Shown: positions 50,407-61,404 of the stretch, piece after piece | How the letters are laid out: the number at the start of each line of letters is the position of its first letter | How positions within the stretch are numbered: position 1 is the first letter of the stretch | Assembly (NCBI GenBank): GCA_951394045.1 | Contig: OX595999.1 | Coordinates: forward strand, 1,116,001 to 1,180,000 | DNA length: 64,000 bases | Direction of reading: 5' to 3' | Origin: Nitzschia sp. DOCU1 | Lineage: Eukaryota > Bacillariophyta > Bacillariophyceae > Bacillariales > Bacillariaceae | Notes under the pieces: model-generated | What the model was told of the DNA's origin: nothing | The model's input: the letters and a program-made list of their open reading frames with translations, nothing else | Databases searched by the model: none | Program-made: the position numbers and the translations under genes

Positions 50407-51137
50407 GGCGCCGGGAGTTTTCTGTCAGGGAGACGAAGCTAAAGGCCAAGATTAATATTACTAGAGCGGGTTTGATACATCGTCGTCGCTATAGAATCCA
50501 AAGAAATTAGTATCGAAAGGTAGCATTATATTACTACAACAACTAGCTCGAGTCAGCATGCCATCTTTCTCGAATAGCAGATCCACGAATGCAACATTGA
50601 ACGGTTGTGTGGCCACTACCACCTTCGCTTGCTTTGAACATCATCCTGTTATCACCTTGGACACGGGGTGGCCAATACAGCTGTAGTTTCCTTCTGCCTG
50701 GTGCAGATGTTGATGGGCGGCTTCTGATAGTTTCGCCCTCTCCGCCGACCCTCTATGTTGTTGTAGGCGCGGTGTATGATAATATGATGGGAGTGTGCGA
50801 TCTCACATATTGTACGTATGATGACAAGTGATGAAGAGCAAACCATAGAGTCCGTAGTGGGGTCCCGTCGTGCTGTAACGAATTCAAGATCTCAGTTTAA
50901 AAAAATGAAGAGGAAGTTCCTTTTCGTCAATGGAGTTCTGGGGCAATTTCTAATCCCATAAGCCCTTGCGAACACTGAGTTCCTTATGGAGTTCGACTGA
51001 AGACAATTGTGACCACGACTTGGTCTTGCCAAGAAGTGAATTTAGCTATGTAGATACCTGTCTTAAATATGTATATTATTACGACCGTTCCTTCCAACTA
51101 ACATCCCCATGCAAGAGAGCAACACTTTGCCTCTCGT
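50407..51137. other. Gene-free region downstream of the cyclase
   Basis: 731 bp with only short unrecognised frames. It probably includes the cyclase 3' UTR. Confidence 0.5.
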
Positions 51138-53977
51138 CTATTGGTCTGATGTTCCCGGAACTTCAGCCAAAGTCGGTAGTTTGTCTTTCTCCAAGTCATG
51201 AGAAGGCCGAGATATTGGAAACTTGACTTTGCATTTCAGCCACCAAGTCTGCATCATCCCTTTCCCTTTCGCTGCAACTTCTCCTTCCCGCTTGACAATC
51301 CAGGACTCTTTTCCCGCTTCGATCAAAAGTTTGGCTGTACTTTCGCTCAACTGGATTCGGTTTCTTACGCTGGTACTTTCCATTCTTGCTGCAGTATTCA
51401 CGGTGTCCCCAAACAACTGGAAGCGTGCGCGCTCCCCACGCAAAACTCCCGCTGTCACAGGCCCGGAGTGAATGCCTTCGACCACAAGAGACCCAATTAT
51501 TAAAGCGTTAGTTAGCTAGTTCTGGACAAGTTGAGCTCGACTTTGAAACAACAATGCACCTAACGACTACTCACCAACTCGCATTGCTAGAGATGCCGTA
51601 GAACTTCCCAGAACTGGGACTAGCTTTCCAAGTTCCTCCGACATGGTCTGCAACATGTCACGGGCAAACTTGGCCATGATGACGGCGTGATCGTCACGTT
51701 TCACTGGAATCCCCGAAACGGCCACATAGCAGTCGCCGATGGTCTCTACCTTGAAGATACCCCTTCGCGTCGCAAGATGGTCGAACGCTCCATAGCAAGT
51801 TTCCAAAAGGGTGAAAACATCTGCCGGAGAACGATCTGAGCTCCAAGACGTGAAGCCGACCATGTCTGTTACATTGGCAGACAAGACAAAACAACTTGAG
51901 AAAGGCCCCTTATGCGAGCAACTAACAAAATAAACACACCGCGAGTCGTACCTGCAAAAAAGACAGTTGCGTGCTCATACAGCTCTGCGATTGGGGGACC
52001 TTCAAGTTTCCTGGCTCCTGCCAGATTTCCAATGGCTTTGCCCATGTCATCTCCGTGCTTGCTCCCACCATCTAGTTCCTGGTTCGCCTTATTTCGTTCC
52101 CACACGGCACTCCGTTTCGCAGTCAATGTTGGCAAAGTCATAGTGCTGCTGGACGCCTGCTCGCCTTCCTCTCTAAAACTCGTTGATATGACGGGCTGGT
52201 CGGCAAGCGCAGCAGATGAGGCGGGAGCAACTTTGCTCTTCTTCGCCACATCGTTGTTCTGGTAAAGTCTTTCTTTCACGCCGCTGGGGAACAAGGAAGA
52301 CACGATGGCATCTGATTGAACCGCCGTTCGAAGCACTAGCTTTTGTCGCCTCTCGACCAGCCAGTTGTAGAACTGAAACATGGCAGCTGCCATGATAGCG
52401 ATCACGAGCACAACAGCCATGTACACGGCAGGCTGAGATGTCCTATAAGACTCTTCGAGCTCCTCAGACGGGTATATTCGGAAGCGATATTCGACCCAAT
52501 CTTCGTCCAAATAAGCTCCCGAATGAGACGAGTTTTGCGCCGATGGACCAAGATGCTCGCCGAAGACAAATGTTTCTTCAAGATCATCATAGTTCTTATC
52601 GTGCATATCGCCTTCTCCAACAAAGGTTACTTTTGCCCCATCAAGCCTGTATGTAAAGGTTTGATCGACGTTGTTCTCGATGACCACGATGACACCCGTG
52701 GCTGTGCTGGGCAAAATGTCGCTCAGATAGTCTTCCCAGTATATATCGGCACCCAAGAAACCGACCACAACGTCCGCAGCCATATCCTCCGGATGAATAG
52801 ACTCATAAATGGGGTACAGCATGGTGGTAATATATCCCGGCACAATACCATCCGTCCAAGCAATGCCAAGGACGGCATGGCCCGTTTCTTCGGACAGAAC
52901 GGTTGAATTGTAAAAGTCGTCAAATTGCGCATAGTTTTGATTGATGGTCGACTGCAAATACGATGACATAGGAGCAACTTGCCATTGTGGAAAGTAAAAG
53001 TCGCGCTCCGGATAGATGAACGGTCCATCGAGCGTTTCATTATTGGGATCCCATCCGCCAAAGATCTGGTCTGATATTCCAACAGAGAAGTCAGGGTTGT
53101 TATAGTTAACTTTTTCTTCTCCCCACAGAACGTCAATCCAAGTTTCGTTGCCCGCAGGAATAATTTCCCCTGATTCTCCAGTCATTTGTAGTTGTGCAGA
53201 ATAGCTTTCGTTGACCCAATGCCTGTTCTCTAGTGAGTAACTTTCCCACTTCTCCCTATCCTCATGTGCCACAATCGGGAAGAGAAGGATATCAAAAGCA
53301 TCCGTCAAAGACTTCATCGAATCAACCGTTTCCTCGAAAAAGGGCACCGTCACAAAGGGCCAGCTCGAGTTTGAATTAAAGGCATACGCCTCCATCTGTA
53401 AGGCCAACGCTCCGACGGCTTCGAGCCGATTCTGAGCCGACGTTTGAACTGCGTCGGTGATTTGTAGGGAAAATACCACAAAAGTTTCCTGAAATTCACT
53501 TGTCTCGACGTTGCGCGTGTAAGTAAAGACTGCAGCCGCAAATCCTCCAAAGGCAACGAACATGAGCGCCAAAAGGATAAATCTGATACGTCGGACAGCC
53601 CTCGTTTCCTTGGCTGCCAATACAGGTGTCATAGCACGGCCATTCAGTTCCTCATCGCCGGTATCATGCGTATGAACGCTCTTGTCGAATTCCCCGCTTT
53701 CGGAGATCTGCTCCGAAATGGACGCAGAAAACGCGTCCAAGAATCCCGGGCCACTGCCTGATCGCCTACTTACGGAAAGTCGTTTTGCAGAAGGAGGAAG
53801 CGCTGCTTCTTGCTGGTCCACTTTATAATTGGTGGTGGGAGCAGGAACAGCAACCGGTGGTGCCTGCTCAGCAAACTTCAACGCAACGTAATGATCGTCG
53901 CGATCATCATCGAACGAGGCGGTGGATGCCACCGAGCTCGATTCGTCTGGCACTTCTTCTTCTCCCTCCGAGACCAT
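51138..53977 (-). CDS. Receptor-type class III guanylate/adenylate cyclase, three exons
   Basis: Exons are 51952-53977, 51575-51865 and 51138-51475, joined by GT-AG introns of 86 and 99 bp, both phase 1. The product is 884 residues. A disordered acidic N-terminus is followed by a membrane span (~132-152), a large extracytoplasmic sensor region of about 370 residues with N-glycosylation sites, and a second span (~515-540). A linker and the cyclase domain complete the protein. Splicing restores FADMVGFTSW (metal Asp), KVETIGDCYVAVSG (second metal Asp), and GDTVNTAARMES (Asn and Arg of the transition state). Glu in KVETIGD fits GTP, but the position usually Cys in guanylate cyclases (RFQLFGD) is Gln, so nucleotide choice is uncertain. 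The start is the ATG at MVSEGEEE. The topology fits a plasma-membrane receptor. Confidence 0.9.
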
Positions 53978-54825
53978 GATTTTGAAAGTAGTAGATATTC
54001 GATAATCGGTAGTATTCAAATGCCAAACGAGCTGATCCCTCCAAAAAGGTCCCTCTGCGTATTTTTCCAATTGATTTACCCTTTCCAATGAAACGAGAAC
54101 AGTCAAATATCAGCTCGCTGGATTCCTCAGTTGCAAATGCGGCGACTGCAAATAAAAATAACGCGATAGGGCCTCATCGATTGAATGTAAAGATAGCTTG
54201 TTGGTTGAAGCATCTCGGAAGAATACAAGAGGCACCAAAACCACGGAGAAAATATGCAAATTTTCCACCAATTGGAAATATTAATAATACTGGTTAGTAC
54301 AGAATCGTTTCACAGTTGGGACAACATCGGACTACTCCGCCTGTCTATTGTTATTCTCTGGTGTTTCATTCGCCAAGGAAATAATATCAATGCTTCGGGG
54401 CATATCTTTTAATAACAACCGTTTTGCAGGCCCCGGAGAATCCCATCCAGGAATTGGCATATCAAACGCTTTCATGTCAGATTAGCACGAGCGAATGTCA
54501 AAATCCAGATGCAATCTTTCAAATTGGGGCGAATGCTCGCATTTGCAAGCTCGACCTTGGATCTTCGAAACGTTTGGTCTGAGAGTGAAACAAAAGACAT
54601 GCCATCACGTGCATGATACGCGCGCGCCGAAGGATGAAGATTGGATTGTGTGGTGCTGTGACAATGGCGTCTGATCTCCACATCAATTCGCTTTTGTCAC
54701 GCCTCTCTTCACTCTCAACGACCTACAGGCGACCACCCGGCAATAGACTTGATCCAACAGCATAATCTTGGCAGAAGAGCGAAGGAACAATCTCTGCTTA
54801 TTATTTTGAGAGTTACGATTTAATC
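53978..54825. other. Divergent promoter region
   Basis: 848 bp between the cyclase and the rhodanese gene with no supported coding frame. Confidence 0.5.
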
Positions 54826-56154
54826 ATGGTGCAATCGCATTCTTCGACCGCCGATGATGACGACCAAGAAGCTCAGCAACATTCGACTTGGAGAATAGCG
54901 CTGTACTATATCTACATTGACCTTTCGTCGAACGGTAATAAACAGTTGGAGGGACAAATAGAACTGCATCAAAAATTGTGCGAACAGCGTGATTTGAAAG
55001 GACGGATACGCATCAGCCCCGAGGGTATCAATGGTGTGTTGAGCGGCAAGTTCCAGCTCTTGCAAGAATACGAACAGTTGGTCACTCAAATACTACAAGA
55101 GATATCCGGAAATACTATCAATTTAAATGTCAAATACTGTTTGTTGCGAGAAGATCTTCCAATCCAGCCGCAGTTATTTGACAATTTGATTGTTAAGAAA
55201 ACCCAGACGGTGATCAGTCTGTTTGGTGCCGATGAATCCTTTGGGGGCGAGGATGTCAATGGTGCAAAACTATCCAAAAAAGCCAAGGCAAAGCGAAAGA
55301 AAAATGCTCTAATTGATAATACTGCGGTGGAGGAGAAACATGAGTCAATAATAGTCGAAGAAGGAACCACCCATCAACTAAACATGGCGAAAATCCAAAA
55401 GGATATGACATGTCTCCACCCTTCTCCCCACTTGACGCCGGACGAGTGGAATTCTCACTTGCTGCTAGCAGGAGGTGACAAAGAAAACAACACGAACGCT
55501 TTGTTACTGGATGTCCGCAACGTTTATGAATCGCGTGTGGGGCACTTTTCCGCCCCCAATGTTCCGACCTTGCTCACGAACACACGGAAATACTCGGATC
55601 TGCCCCACCTCCTAGCCAACAATCCTCACATTCAAGAAAAGAGCGATATCTACATGTACTGTACCGGAGGCGTGCGTTGCGAAAGAGTGAGCATGCTGGT
55701 ACAGTCTCTCTATCCGGAAAAACGAGTTTATCAATTAGGTGGCGGTATTCAAACTTATTTGGAGGCTCAAGCTAGCTCAGCGCACTCCGCTACTACAAGT
55801 AGCAATCTATTTTTGGGCAAAAACTTTGTCTTTGACCCTCGAAGGACGGACCCTGTCCATGGTCCCGCGGCTATCATTGGGAGGTGTTTGGTGTGTGCGA
55901 AACTTCACGATGACTACGACAATGGCCATGCACCGAGCGAACAAAAAGAGGCACGGTGCAACACGTGCCGAATGCTCATCCTCATCTGCAATGATTGTCG
56001 TCCCAATTATGTATGTTTTGGAGAAGCCTTGTCGTCAAACGGTTGCTCGGAAAAAAGGCCATTGTTGTATTGCGGGTTGGAAAAGTGCGTCCACGAAGGA
56101 GCAGCTCCTGCACCCGAGTTGGTCGAGCCACCCACTTCTACCAACATCTCGTGA
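54826..56154 (+). CDS. TrhO/YceA-like rhodanese (tRNA uridine hydroxylase family, TSTD2-like)
   Basis: 442 residues. The N-terminal acylphosphatase-like part (GRIRISPEGINGVLSG at 60-74) precedes a rhodanese domain whose catalytic Cys is C279 in CTGGVRCE. LLLDVRNVYESRVGHF and VYQLGGGIQTYLE match the bacterial TrhO/YceA proteins, which hydroxylate uridine 34 of certain tRNAs. The C-terminus has Cys pairs (CLVCAKLH, CNTCRM, CNDC) that could bind zinc, as in the eukaryotic TSTD2 group. An insertion of about 60 Lys/Glu-rich residues lies between the two domains. No targeting signal is evident. The stop is 52 bp from that of the next, convergent gene. Confidence 0.88.
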   Translation: MVQSHSSTADDDDQEAQQHSTWRIALYYIYIDLSSNGNKQLEGQIELHQKLCEQRDLKGRIRISPEGINGVLSGKFQLLQEYEQLVTQILQEISGNTINLNVKYCLLREDLPIQPQLFDNLIVKKTQTVISLFGADESFGGEDVNGAKLSKKAKAKRKKNALIDNTAVEEKHESIIVEEGTTHQLNMAKIQKDMTCLHPSPHLTPDEWNSHLLLAGGDKENNTNALLLDVRNVYESRVGHFSAPNVPTLLTNTRKYSDLPHLLANNPHIQEKSDIYMYCTGGVRCERVSMLVQSLYPEKRVYQLGGGIQTYLEAQASSAHSATTSSNLFLGKNFVFDPRRTDPVHGPAAIIGRCLVCAKLHDDYDNGHAPSEQKEARCNTCRMLILICNDCRPNYVCFGEALSSNGCSEKRPLLYCGLEKCVHEGAAPAPELVEPPTSTNIS

Positions 56155-56206
56155 GAGAACAAGGTTTGTTAATGTGTAGACCATAACATCTCAAAAGATT
56201 CCATCA

Positions 56207-57388
56207 TCATGTTCCCATGTTCAATGTTACATCAGTAATTTCCTCCAGGCTCCCGTCCGTGATGTGCTTTTCCAGGTATGCCACGTGTCGAACTGCAATG
56301 TTGGAAGTACTATTCAATCTCGAGTCTCCTTCTTCTGGCTCGTCGTTGAAGCATGGTGGGCCGATCATTGACAGGAAGGTCGTTTCGAGCTCTGAACGAT
56401 AGTCCAAGTCGGCGACCAGTTGTGTGTTTTGAAACAATTGCAACTTTCCTGCTTGTTCAGAGTAAGATAGGGTCACCACGTGATACTCCATTACTTGAAA
56501 AGGCAGTTGTACAACTGTGGTCGAATCCTTGCCTCGACCGCAGGAGCCCAAGCCGATCGAGTTGTCGGGCTCGTAACAAACAGCGAACGAACTCGGGGAC
56601 CCATCAGCTTTTTCGCCCAGAAAGATGATGTCGACCTTTTCGTCGTCTGAATTTGCCAAGCGCGCCCCCGCAAAGGACAAGGTCCAATCATGATCTGGTC
56701 CCAGCTCAATGGGGCTCTTGTTGTCAAGTTCCACAAAGTAGTCATCGCTGGTTTGGATATGAGGTAGGATGCCAAGGACGGCAATGGATTTGGCTGTCGG
56801 CTGCACGCCGCCCCATCCAAGAAGTGCATCTTTTTCGCTGTCGTATGGCGCCTTGACAACGCTAAGAGGACACACATCCATATCATCATGAAGGATCCAT
56901 CTTGACGGATCCGTGGGGTCAGACACAACCCGAAGATCAAGGACCGGGTTCCAAAAGGGTTCATTGTAGAAAACGTCATCGCCATATTCCGCCGCGGGGT
57001 TCGGATCCATCATGCTACTAGACATCATAGGGAGGGGATGTCCCGTCTGTTTGGATGGTGTAGCTTTGCCGCTGCTCGTGAGTAAAATAGCACTTGCAAT
57101 CAAAGTAAACACCACCAGGAAACAAATCGACATGGATATAACCTTGGTGGGGCACACACGTGTGTGATTGTTCCGGGGTCGGCCAGGATTTCCAACTTCA
57201 TGTTTGGGCGTGGCCTGTAAGGCAACCTCCACCGATCCCATCACACATTCTTGCTTGTCATCGTTGTCGGCATCCCCGTCGTGCCCCACAGTCGCAATCG
57301 TGCTGCCAGTGGACCAGCCGAGGGATACGGTTCTCTTGTCGAAACTTAAACTCTCGACATCCCTGTCGTCCTCAATAATAGTCTTCAT
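56207..57388 (-). CDS. Type II membrane protein with possible concanavalin-like lumenal domain
   Basis: 393 residues from the first true ATG (57388). The N-terminal ~80 residues are cytosolic and charged. One span (VISMSICFLVVFTLIASAILL) precedes a lumenal or extracellular region of about 290 residues. Strand-like segments such as WTLSFAGARLA, FAVCYEPDN, YHVVTLSYSEQAGKLQLFQN and VADLDYRSELETTF resemble a LamG/concanavalin-like sandwich, as in many carbohydrate-binding proteins, but I cannot name the family. It may be a surface or Golgi protein. Function unknown. Confidence 0.7.
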   Translation of the reverse strand: MKTIIEDDRDVESLSFDKRTVSLGWSTGSTIATVGHDGDADNDDKQECVMGSVEVALQATPKHEVGNPGRPRNNHTRVCPTKVISMSICFLVVFTLIASAILLTSSGKATPSKQTGHPLPMMSSSMMDPNPAAEYGDDVFYNEPFWNPVLDLRVVSDPTDPSRWILHDDMDVCPLSVVKAPYDSEKDALLGWGGVQPTAKSIAVLGILPHIQTSDDYFVELDNKSPIELGPDHDWTLSFAGARLANSDDEKVDIIFLGEKADGSPSSFAVCYEPDNSIGLGSCGRGKDSTTVVQLPFQVMEYHVVTLSYSEQAGKLQLFQNTQLVADLDYRSELETTFLSMIGPPCFNDEPEEGDSRLNSTSNIAVRHVAYLEKHITDGSLEEITDVTLNMGT

Positions 57389-58250
57389 TGCCAATCAATA
57401 AGATTTACTAAAAGGCAAGAACTATTCCTCAAAGTTGTGTTGTTGTCAATATTGCATCTTGATGTCTGGGTGTTGCAAGGAAATCTGATGGTGCAAGAAA
57501 AGAGGATGATGGTTCTTGTCAAATATGTTTTATGTAATCGCGAGAAACTGCCCGTCTTGCAGAAAATTCCCACGATCGCGGCGCCACACGGAATGACCGA
57601 CTGCTATCGGAGGCGGAAAGTTGGGATGGTTGCATGTGTACGAACTTGACCGCGTGCACACACGGAAAGTTTTCGGCCATCTGTCCGGCACCACTATTAT
57701 TTCGCCAAAGAATTTGGCACGACTGCGCAAATCACCATAGTGGAGGAGAGGGGAAGAGATCAATACCGGTAGGCGGGGAGGAAACGACGAAAGGGGGATC
57801 CCTCTTTCCTGTAGGATTCGATCCATTGGAATGTGATGACGGAAATTTCGCACCATCGATGTGCTTGCCAAAGATCCATAGCAATAGAATGGTGAATAGA
57901 ACGTTATGGGAAGTATCGAAGCCACAGTTATATGGATAAGTTCATCTCATGGCAGGTGGTAACGAGCAAATTGTTGCCTTTTCTATTCTTGCGTGCGGAT
58001 TTCCATTTAGATCCTCCCATACCTATGAAGAATCTCGTTTGCTATACTTCACTCTAGGCCACATTTGAATCCTAGTAAGAAGTGGTCCAATTATGCAGCG
58101 ATTATTGTTACATCCGTATATGGCCAAAACTTACAGGCCTCCTCGTCGAATCGTCAGCAGAATAGCACGGTTTACCGTCAGGGTTTCCCTTCTGCAACGC
58201 CAACGCCAAGCTCTCACCAGCTTTTGGCCCGCTCATGATTCCAGCTTTAA
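57389..58250. other. Intergenic region
   Basis: 860 bp with no supported gene. A minus-strand frame of 131 codons (57530-57925) has no recognisable content. Confidence 0.45.
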
Positions 58251-58950
58251 TTAAAAGAACAAGTATCCATAGCTGCCAAATGGTTTGCCCATGAGTGTGT
58301 ATCCGGCATAGGTCGCTCCGACCGCACCTAAACCTAGCGCACCACCCAACGCCGCTACTCGAATTCCAGAAGGCGCGTAATAGGTTGCTCCAGTCATCAT
58401 CGCTGCCAGTGGGGGAGAAAGGGAGTCTACTCCAGTATATCGCTCCAAATCCAGCTACACCCAGTGAGTCATTCCAAAAAAGGCGATTCCGAAAATAACA
58501 GGAGAAAACAATTGAGCAACCAAATTCACAATCGTAAATTTCCATTCCGGACCCTTGCCCACTACTACTACTCACGTTGTCTCCAATTCCTTCATATAAT
58601 GAATACATGACAGCAAATACTCCCAGAGTATTTCCTGCCTTACTTCCATATCGTCCACAGTGGTTGAGTACCGAGTTGACCTGAACCTTGAGTTTCGAGC
58701 TGGGCGTCGAGGCAATTCCCTTTTGAAAGCCATACAGACCACCTCCCACAATTCCTAGCAAATAGCTGACTCCTGTATTGGCAAACATGGTCACAACGAG
58801 TCCTCGACCCTTTTGATCGTAGTCCAAATAATCGGGTTGTTGCGAGCTGCCCACACCCAAGGCCGGTGCAATAGTGTCCAATCGGATTTGCCCCGTGGAA
58901 AAATCGGGCAGCGGAGCTCCCGCGTCTCCTTCAAATTCTTTATTTGACAT
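58251..58950 (-). CDS. Tim17/22/23-family mitochondrial translocase subunit (TIM23-like), two exons
   Basis: Exon 1 is 58576-58950 and exon 2 is 58251-58454, with a 121-bp phase 0 intron (donor GTGAGT, acceptor GTGTAG). The product is 192 residues. Membrane segments include FANTGVSYLLGIVGGGLYGFQ, NTLGVFAVMYSLYEGIGDN, and after splicing ATYYAPSGIRVAALGGALGLGAVGATYAGYTL, which together fit the four-helix Tim17/22/23 fold. The hydrophilic first ~70 residues are characteristic of Tim23 rather than Tim17. TIM23 forms the presequence channel of the mitochondrial inner membrane. Start: the first ATG in frame (MSNKEFEG). Confidence 0.88.
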
Positions 58951-59360
58951 TTTATATATTACGGACTTGTCAGATATATGCAATGTTGCAATAGATATGG
59001 CTGTGTTGGATGGTTCGCAACAACAACAACAACAATACGATCAGACGATCAAGGAGAAGAGACTGGGATCGAAGCACCATTTTTGTGTGGCGCGCTGGAT
59101 GGAACGAAAGGAGGAAAGGACGTGGCAAGACTGACGACGACAGACCAAACGACTGGCGGGCAGTTGGCTGTGTCTTCTGATCTCGCGCCAGAATTTGACT
59201 CATGCGATCCTTCGGGACATTAACGTATGACGGCAAGATCTAATTGACTCCTTCGATTTCAACAAACTAAGATGACGCACGCGCATCTTTGGCTTCATTT
59301 TTTCGACGTCCCGAAAGCGTTGGTAAAAAGGTGTCAGAACCACAATACAAGTGACCATCG
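58951..59360. other. Divergent promoter region
   Basis: 410 bp between TIM23-like and the SDR gene. A CAA microsatellite lies at about 59020-59038. Confidence 0.5.
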
Positions 59361-60557
59361 ATGACGAGTGTGTATTGCAATTTTTCCTGTCGAATCATAG
59401 TCATGAACATGAATTCGTGGTTTCTGATTCAAACGTGGGTGTTGTTGCTACTTTGTGATGTCACCAGCAACGGCTGGTCGGCGGCGGCATTTCCTCTCCC
59501 CGGGCCCGTCATGGCTTTTGCACCGATTGTGCCAGGGCGGCAACAACAACAACAACAACGACAAGGTCGGAATTGTGCCCTAATTCATCGGCAAGCCGTC
59601 CATGCCGAAGATGTGGATGGAACGGTGACTCGCCGGGATTTTGCCTTTTCGGCTGCAAGTCAGTTGTTGTTGGCAACAGCAGCCCTGACGGCCAATGTCG
59701 TGGTCGTTCCAGCCGCCGCCGACGCTTCGGATTTGTTGAACTACGGCTCCTCTCCGGATCACCCAGTGGCAGTCATTGGTGCCAATGGTCGGACAGGTAT
59801 GGAAGTAGTACAAGCATTGGCGAAACAGGGTATCTACACGGTCACGTTGACTCGCACGGGGAACGACCCCTTTCGATTGGTGAAACTACCAGCCGACCAA
59901 AAGCAGTATGTGCAACATTATGATCAACCAGTAGTCTTGCCCGCACTGGATACCCTACAGAATGCAGTGTCCACTACACACGCTTCGGCATTGATTTATT
60001 GTGCTTCGGCGTCCAAACAAGGTGGATCAGCATTTCAAGTGGACGATGTGGGAGTTGGAGCGGCGGCGCAAGTGGCAGAAGCAGTCAATGCCAGGCTTGT
60101 TGTGATTTCCGCACTGGCAGTGGATCGTCCCGACTCGAAAAGTTTTCAAATTACCAATACCATTGGTGGTAACTACAACGGAATCATGGACGCCAAGCGC
60201 CAAGGCGAAGAAAAGGTCCGGCAGATTATGAAGAAAAGTAAGAATTATATCATACTACGACCGGGAGTCTTGTTGAGTGGCAAGGGAAGTGGAAGCGCTC
60301 TTGACTTGGAGTTAAATCAAGGAGATACCGTTGGAGGAGGGTTGAGTCGAGATGAGTTGGCACAGCTCGCAGTGGCAGCTTTGGCGGCATCTAATAAAGG
60401 TGGTGTGACAGTGGAAGCCTATCGTAAGAAAACGGCAACCAAACTGCAGCCAGAGTTTGCCGTTCCCAGTGGACGAGAACTGACTTCTAATACGTATGTT
60501 GGTTTATTCAAGAAGGCGTTGCCAGATGAGGGTGGCATGCCCTACCTGCCGAAGTAG
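59361..60557 (+). CDS. NAD(P)-binding Rossmann-fold protein with apparent signal, transit and Tat lumen-targeting sequences
   Basis: 398 residues. Three targeting elements appear in order: a hydrophobic signal (about 20-32), an FAP-type junction (MAFAPIVP at 51-58), and a twin-arginine signal (TRRDF at 90-94, then a hydrophobic stretch ending AAADA at 118-122). This suggests import into the plastid and then export to the thylakoid lumen by Tat, which is inferred. The domain begins VAVIGANGRTGMEVV (137-151), an NmrA/atypical-SDR Rossmann fold. No clear catalytic Tyr-Lys pair is seen. ATG codons at 59403 and 59409 are alternative starts. A similar fold is encoded at 5022 but without the Tat element. 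Confidence 0.78.
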   Translation: MTSVYCNFSCRIIVMNMNSWFLIQTWVLLLLCDVTSNGWSAAAFPLPGPVMAFAPIVPGRQQQQQQRQGRNCALIHRQAVHAEDVDGTVTRRDFAFSAASQLLLATAALTANVVVVPAAADASDLLNYGSSPDHPVAVIGANGRTGMEVVQALAKQGIYTVTLTRTGNDPFRLVKLPADQKQYVQHYDQPVVLPALDTLQNAVSTTHASALIYCASASKQGGSAFQVDDVGVGAAAQVAEAVNARLVVISALAVDRPDSKSFQITNTIGGNYNGIMDAKRQGEEKVRQIMKKSKNYIILRPGVLLSGKGSGSALDLELNQGDTVGGGLSRDELAQLAVAALAASNKGGVTVEAYRKKTATKLQPEFAVPSGRELTSNTYVGLFKKALPDEGGMPYLPK

Positions 60558-61074
60558 TAGTCGTCGCAAGATGAAAACGTTTCGGTCCCGGGTCGACAAC
60601 ATGTCAAGTAGTACTTGAGCACCGAAGTGAAAATAAGGTACGCGTGTTGAGGACCTTGCAAGGAATACAACTACTGCATCCTATTAAACCGCATAGCTCG
60701 TCCGAAGATACATACCATCTTTGCACTGGTGGTAGAGGCAGTGACACCCTTTTATTTGACCAGTTTCCAACGTGGTGGTCCGCGACAAGAAGTGTGTTGT
60801 CCACGCGAATGAATGATGATGCCGGCTTATCCTAACAAGTTAATTTGCTTGTCGAACCAAACTTATTTGTATGTCGATGATCTTAATATTGGGAGCTGAT
60901 GCGAAACAGGCGACAGAATGGTGGCATGGAAAATTACTTTCTCTCTCAATTTGTATTCGAAAGAAATTCTGCCACATGATGTTCGGCGTTTCGGATGATG
61001 ATCTGAAGGGTCTAGGATTGAAGTAGCTAGAAGTAGCGCTAGCTGTTACTACTTGCTCATTCTTAGGGTTAGGA

Positions 61075-61097
61075 GTCAGAATGCCCAACGCGAAATC
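61075..61097 (+). repeat. 23-bp direct repeat, copy 1
   Basis: Sequence beginning GTCAGAATGCCCAACGCG, identical to 61299-61321. Confidence 0.95.
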
Positions 61098-61298
61098 GTA
61101 TGTCTGTGTTCTTCTCGCACTGTACATGCTCGACCGGCAGTAAAAAAACATCCTCTTCCAACAGCATTGAAATCTGCGGTCAGCCCTACCGGTAGCGTAA
61201 CCTCAACGAAAATTCAGCTCTCGAGCTGGGCATCACCCTGCGCGTTCTCCACCAATAGTACCCAAGGCAATTAATGAACGAAAAAGAAAGAGAACCCA

Positions 61299-61321
61299 GT
61301 CAGAATGCCCAACGCGAAATC
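61299..61321 (+). repeat. 23-bp direct repeat, copy 2
   Basis: Second copy of the 23-bp repeat at 61075-61097, 224 bp apart. The context of both differs outside the repeat. Confidence 0.95.
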
Positions 61322-61365
61322 TTATGGCCAATAGTACCAGGCTTTACTTAACGGATATTTACCCA

Positions 61366-61404
61366 CGAGACTGAATTCGGTCTCAGAGACCGAATTCAGT
61401 CTCG
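61366..61404. repeat. Perfect palindrome with 19-bp arms
   Basis: CGAGACTGAATTCGGTCTC and its reverse complement, separated by one A at 61385. Each arm is itself nearly symmetrical around GAATTC. It could form a cruciform or hairpin. Confidence 0.95.

Noticed and set aside
57530..57925. Minus-strand 131-codon frame
   Set aside because: No domain; sits in a spacer and has no supporting neighbour or splice structure.
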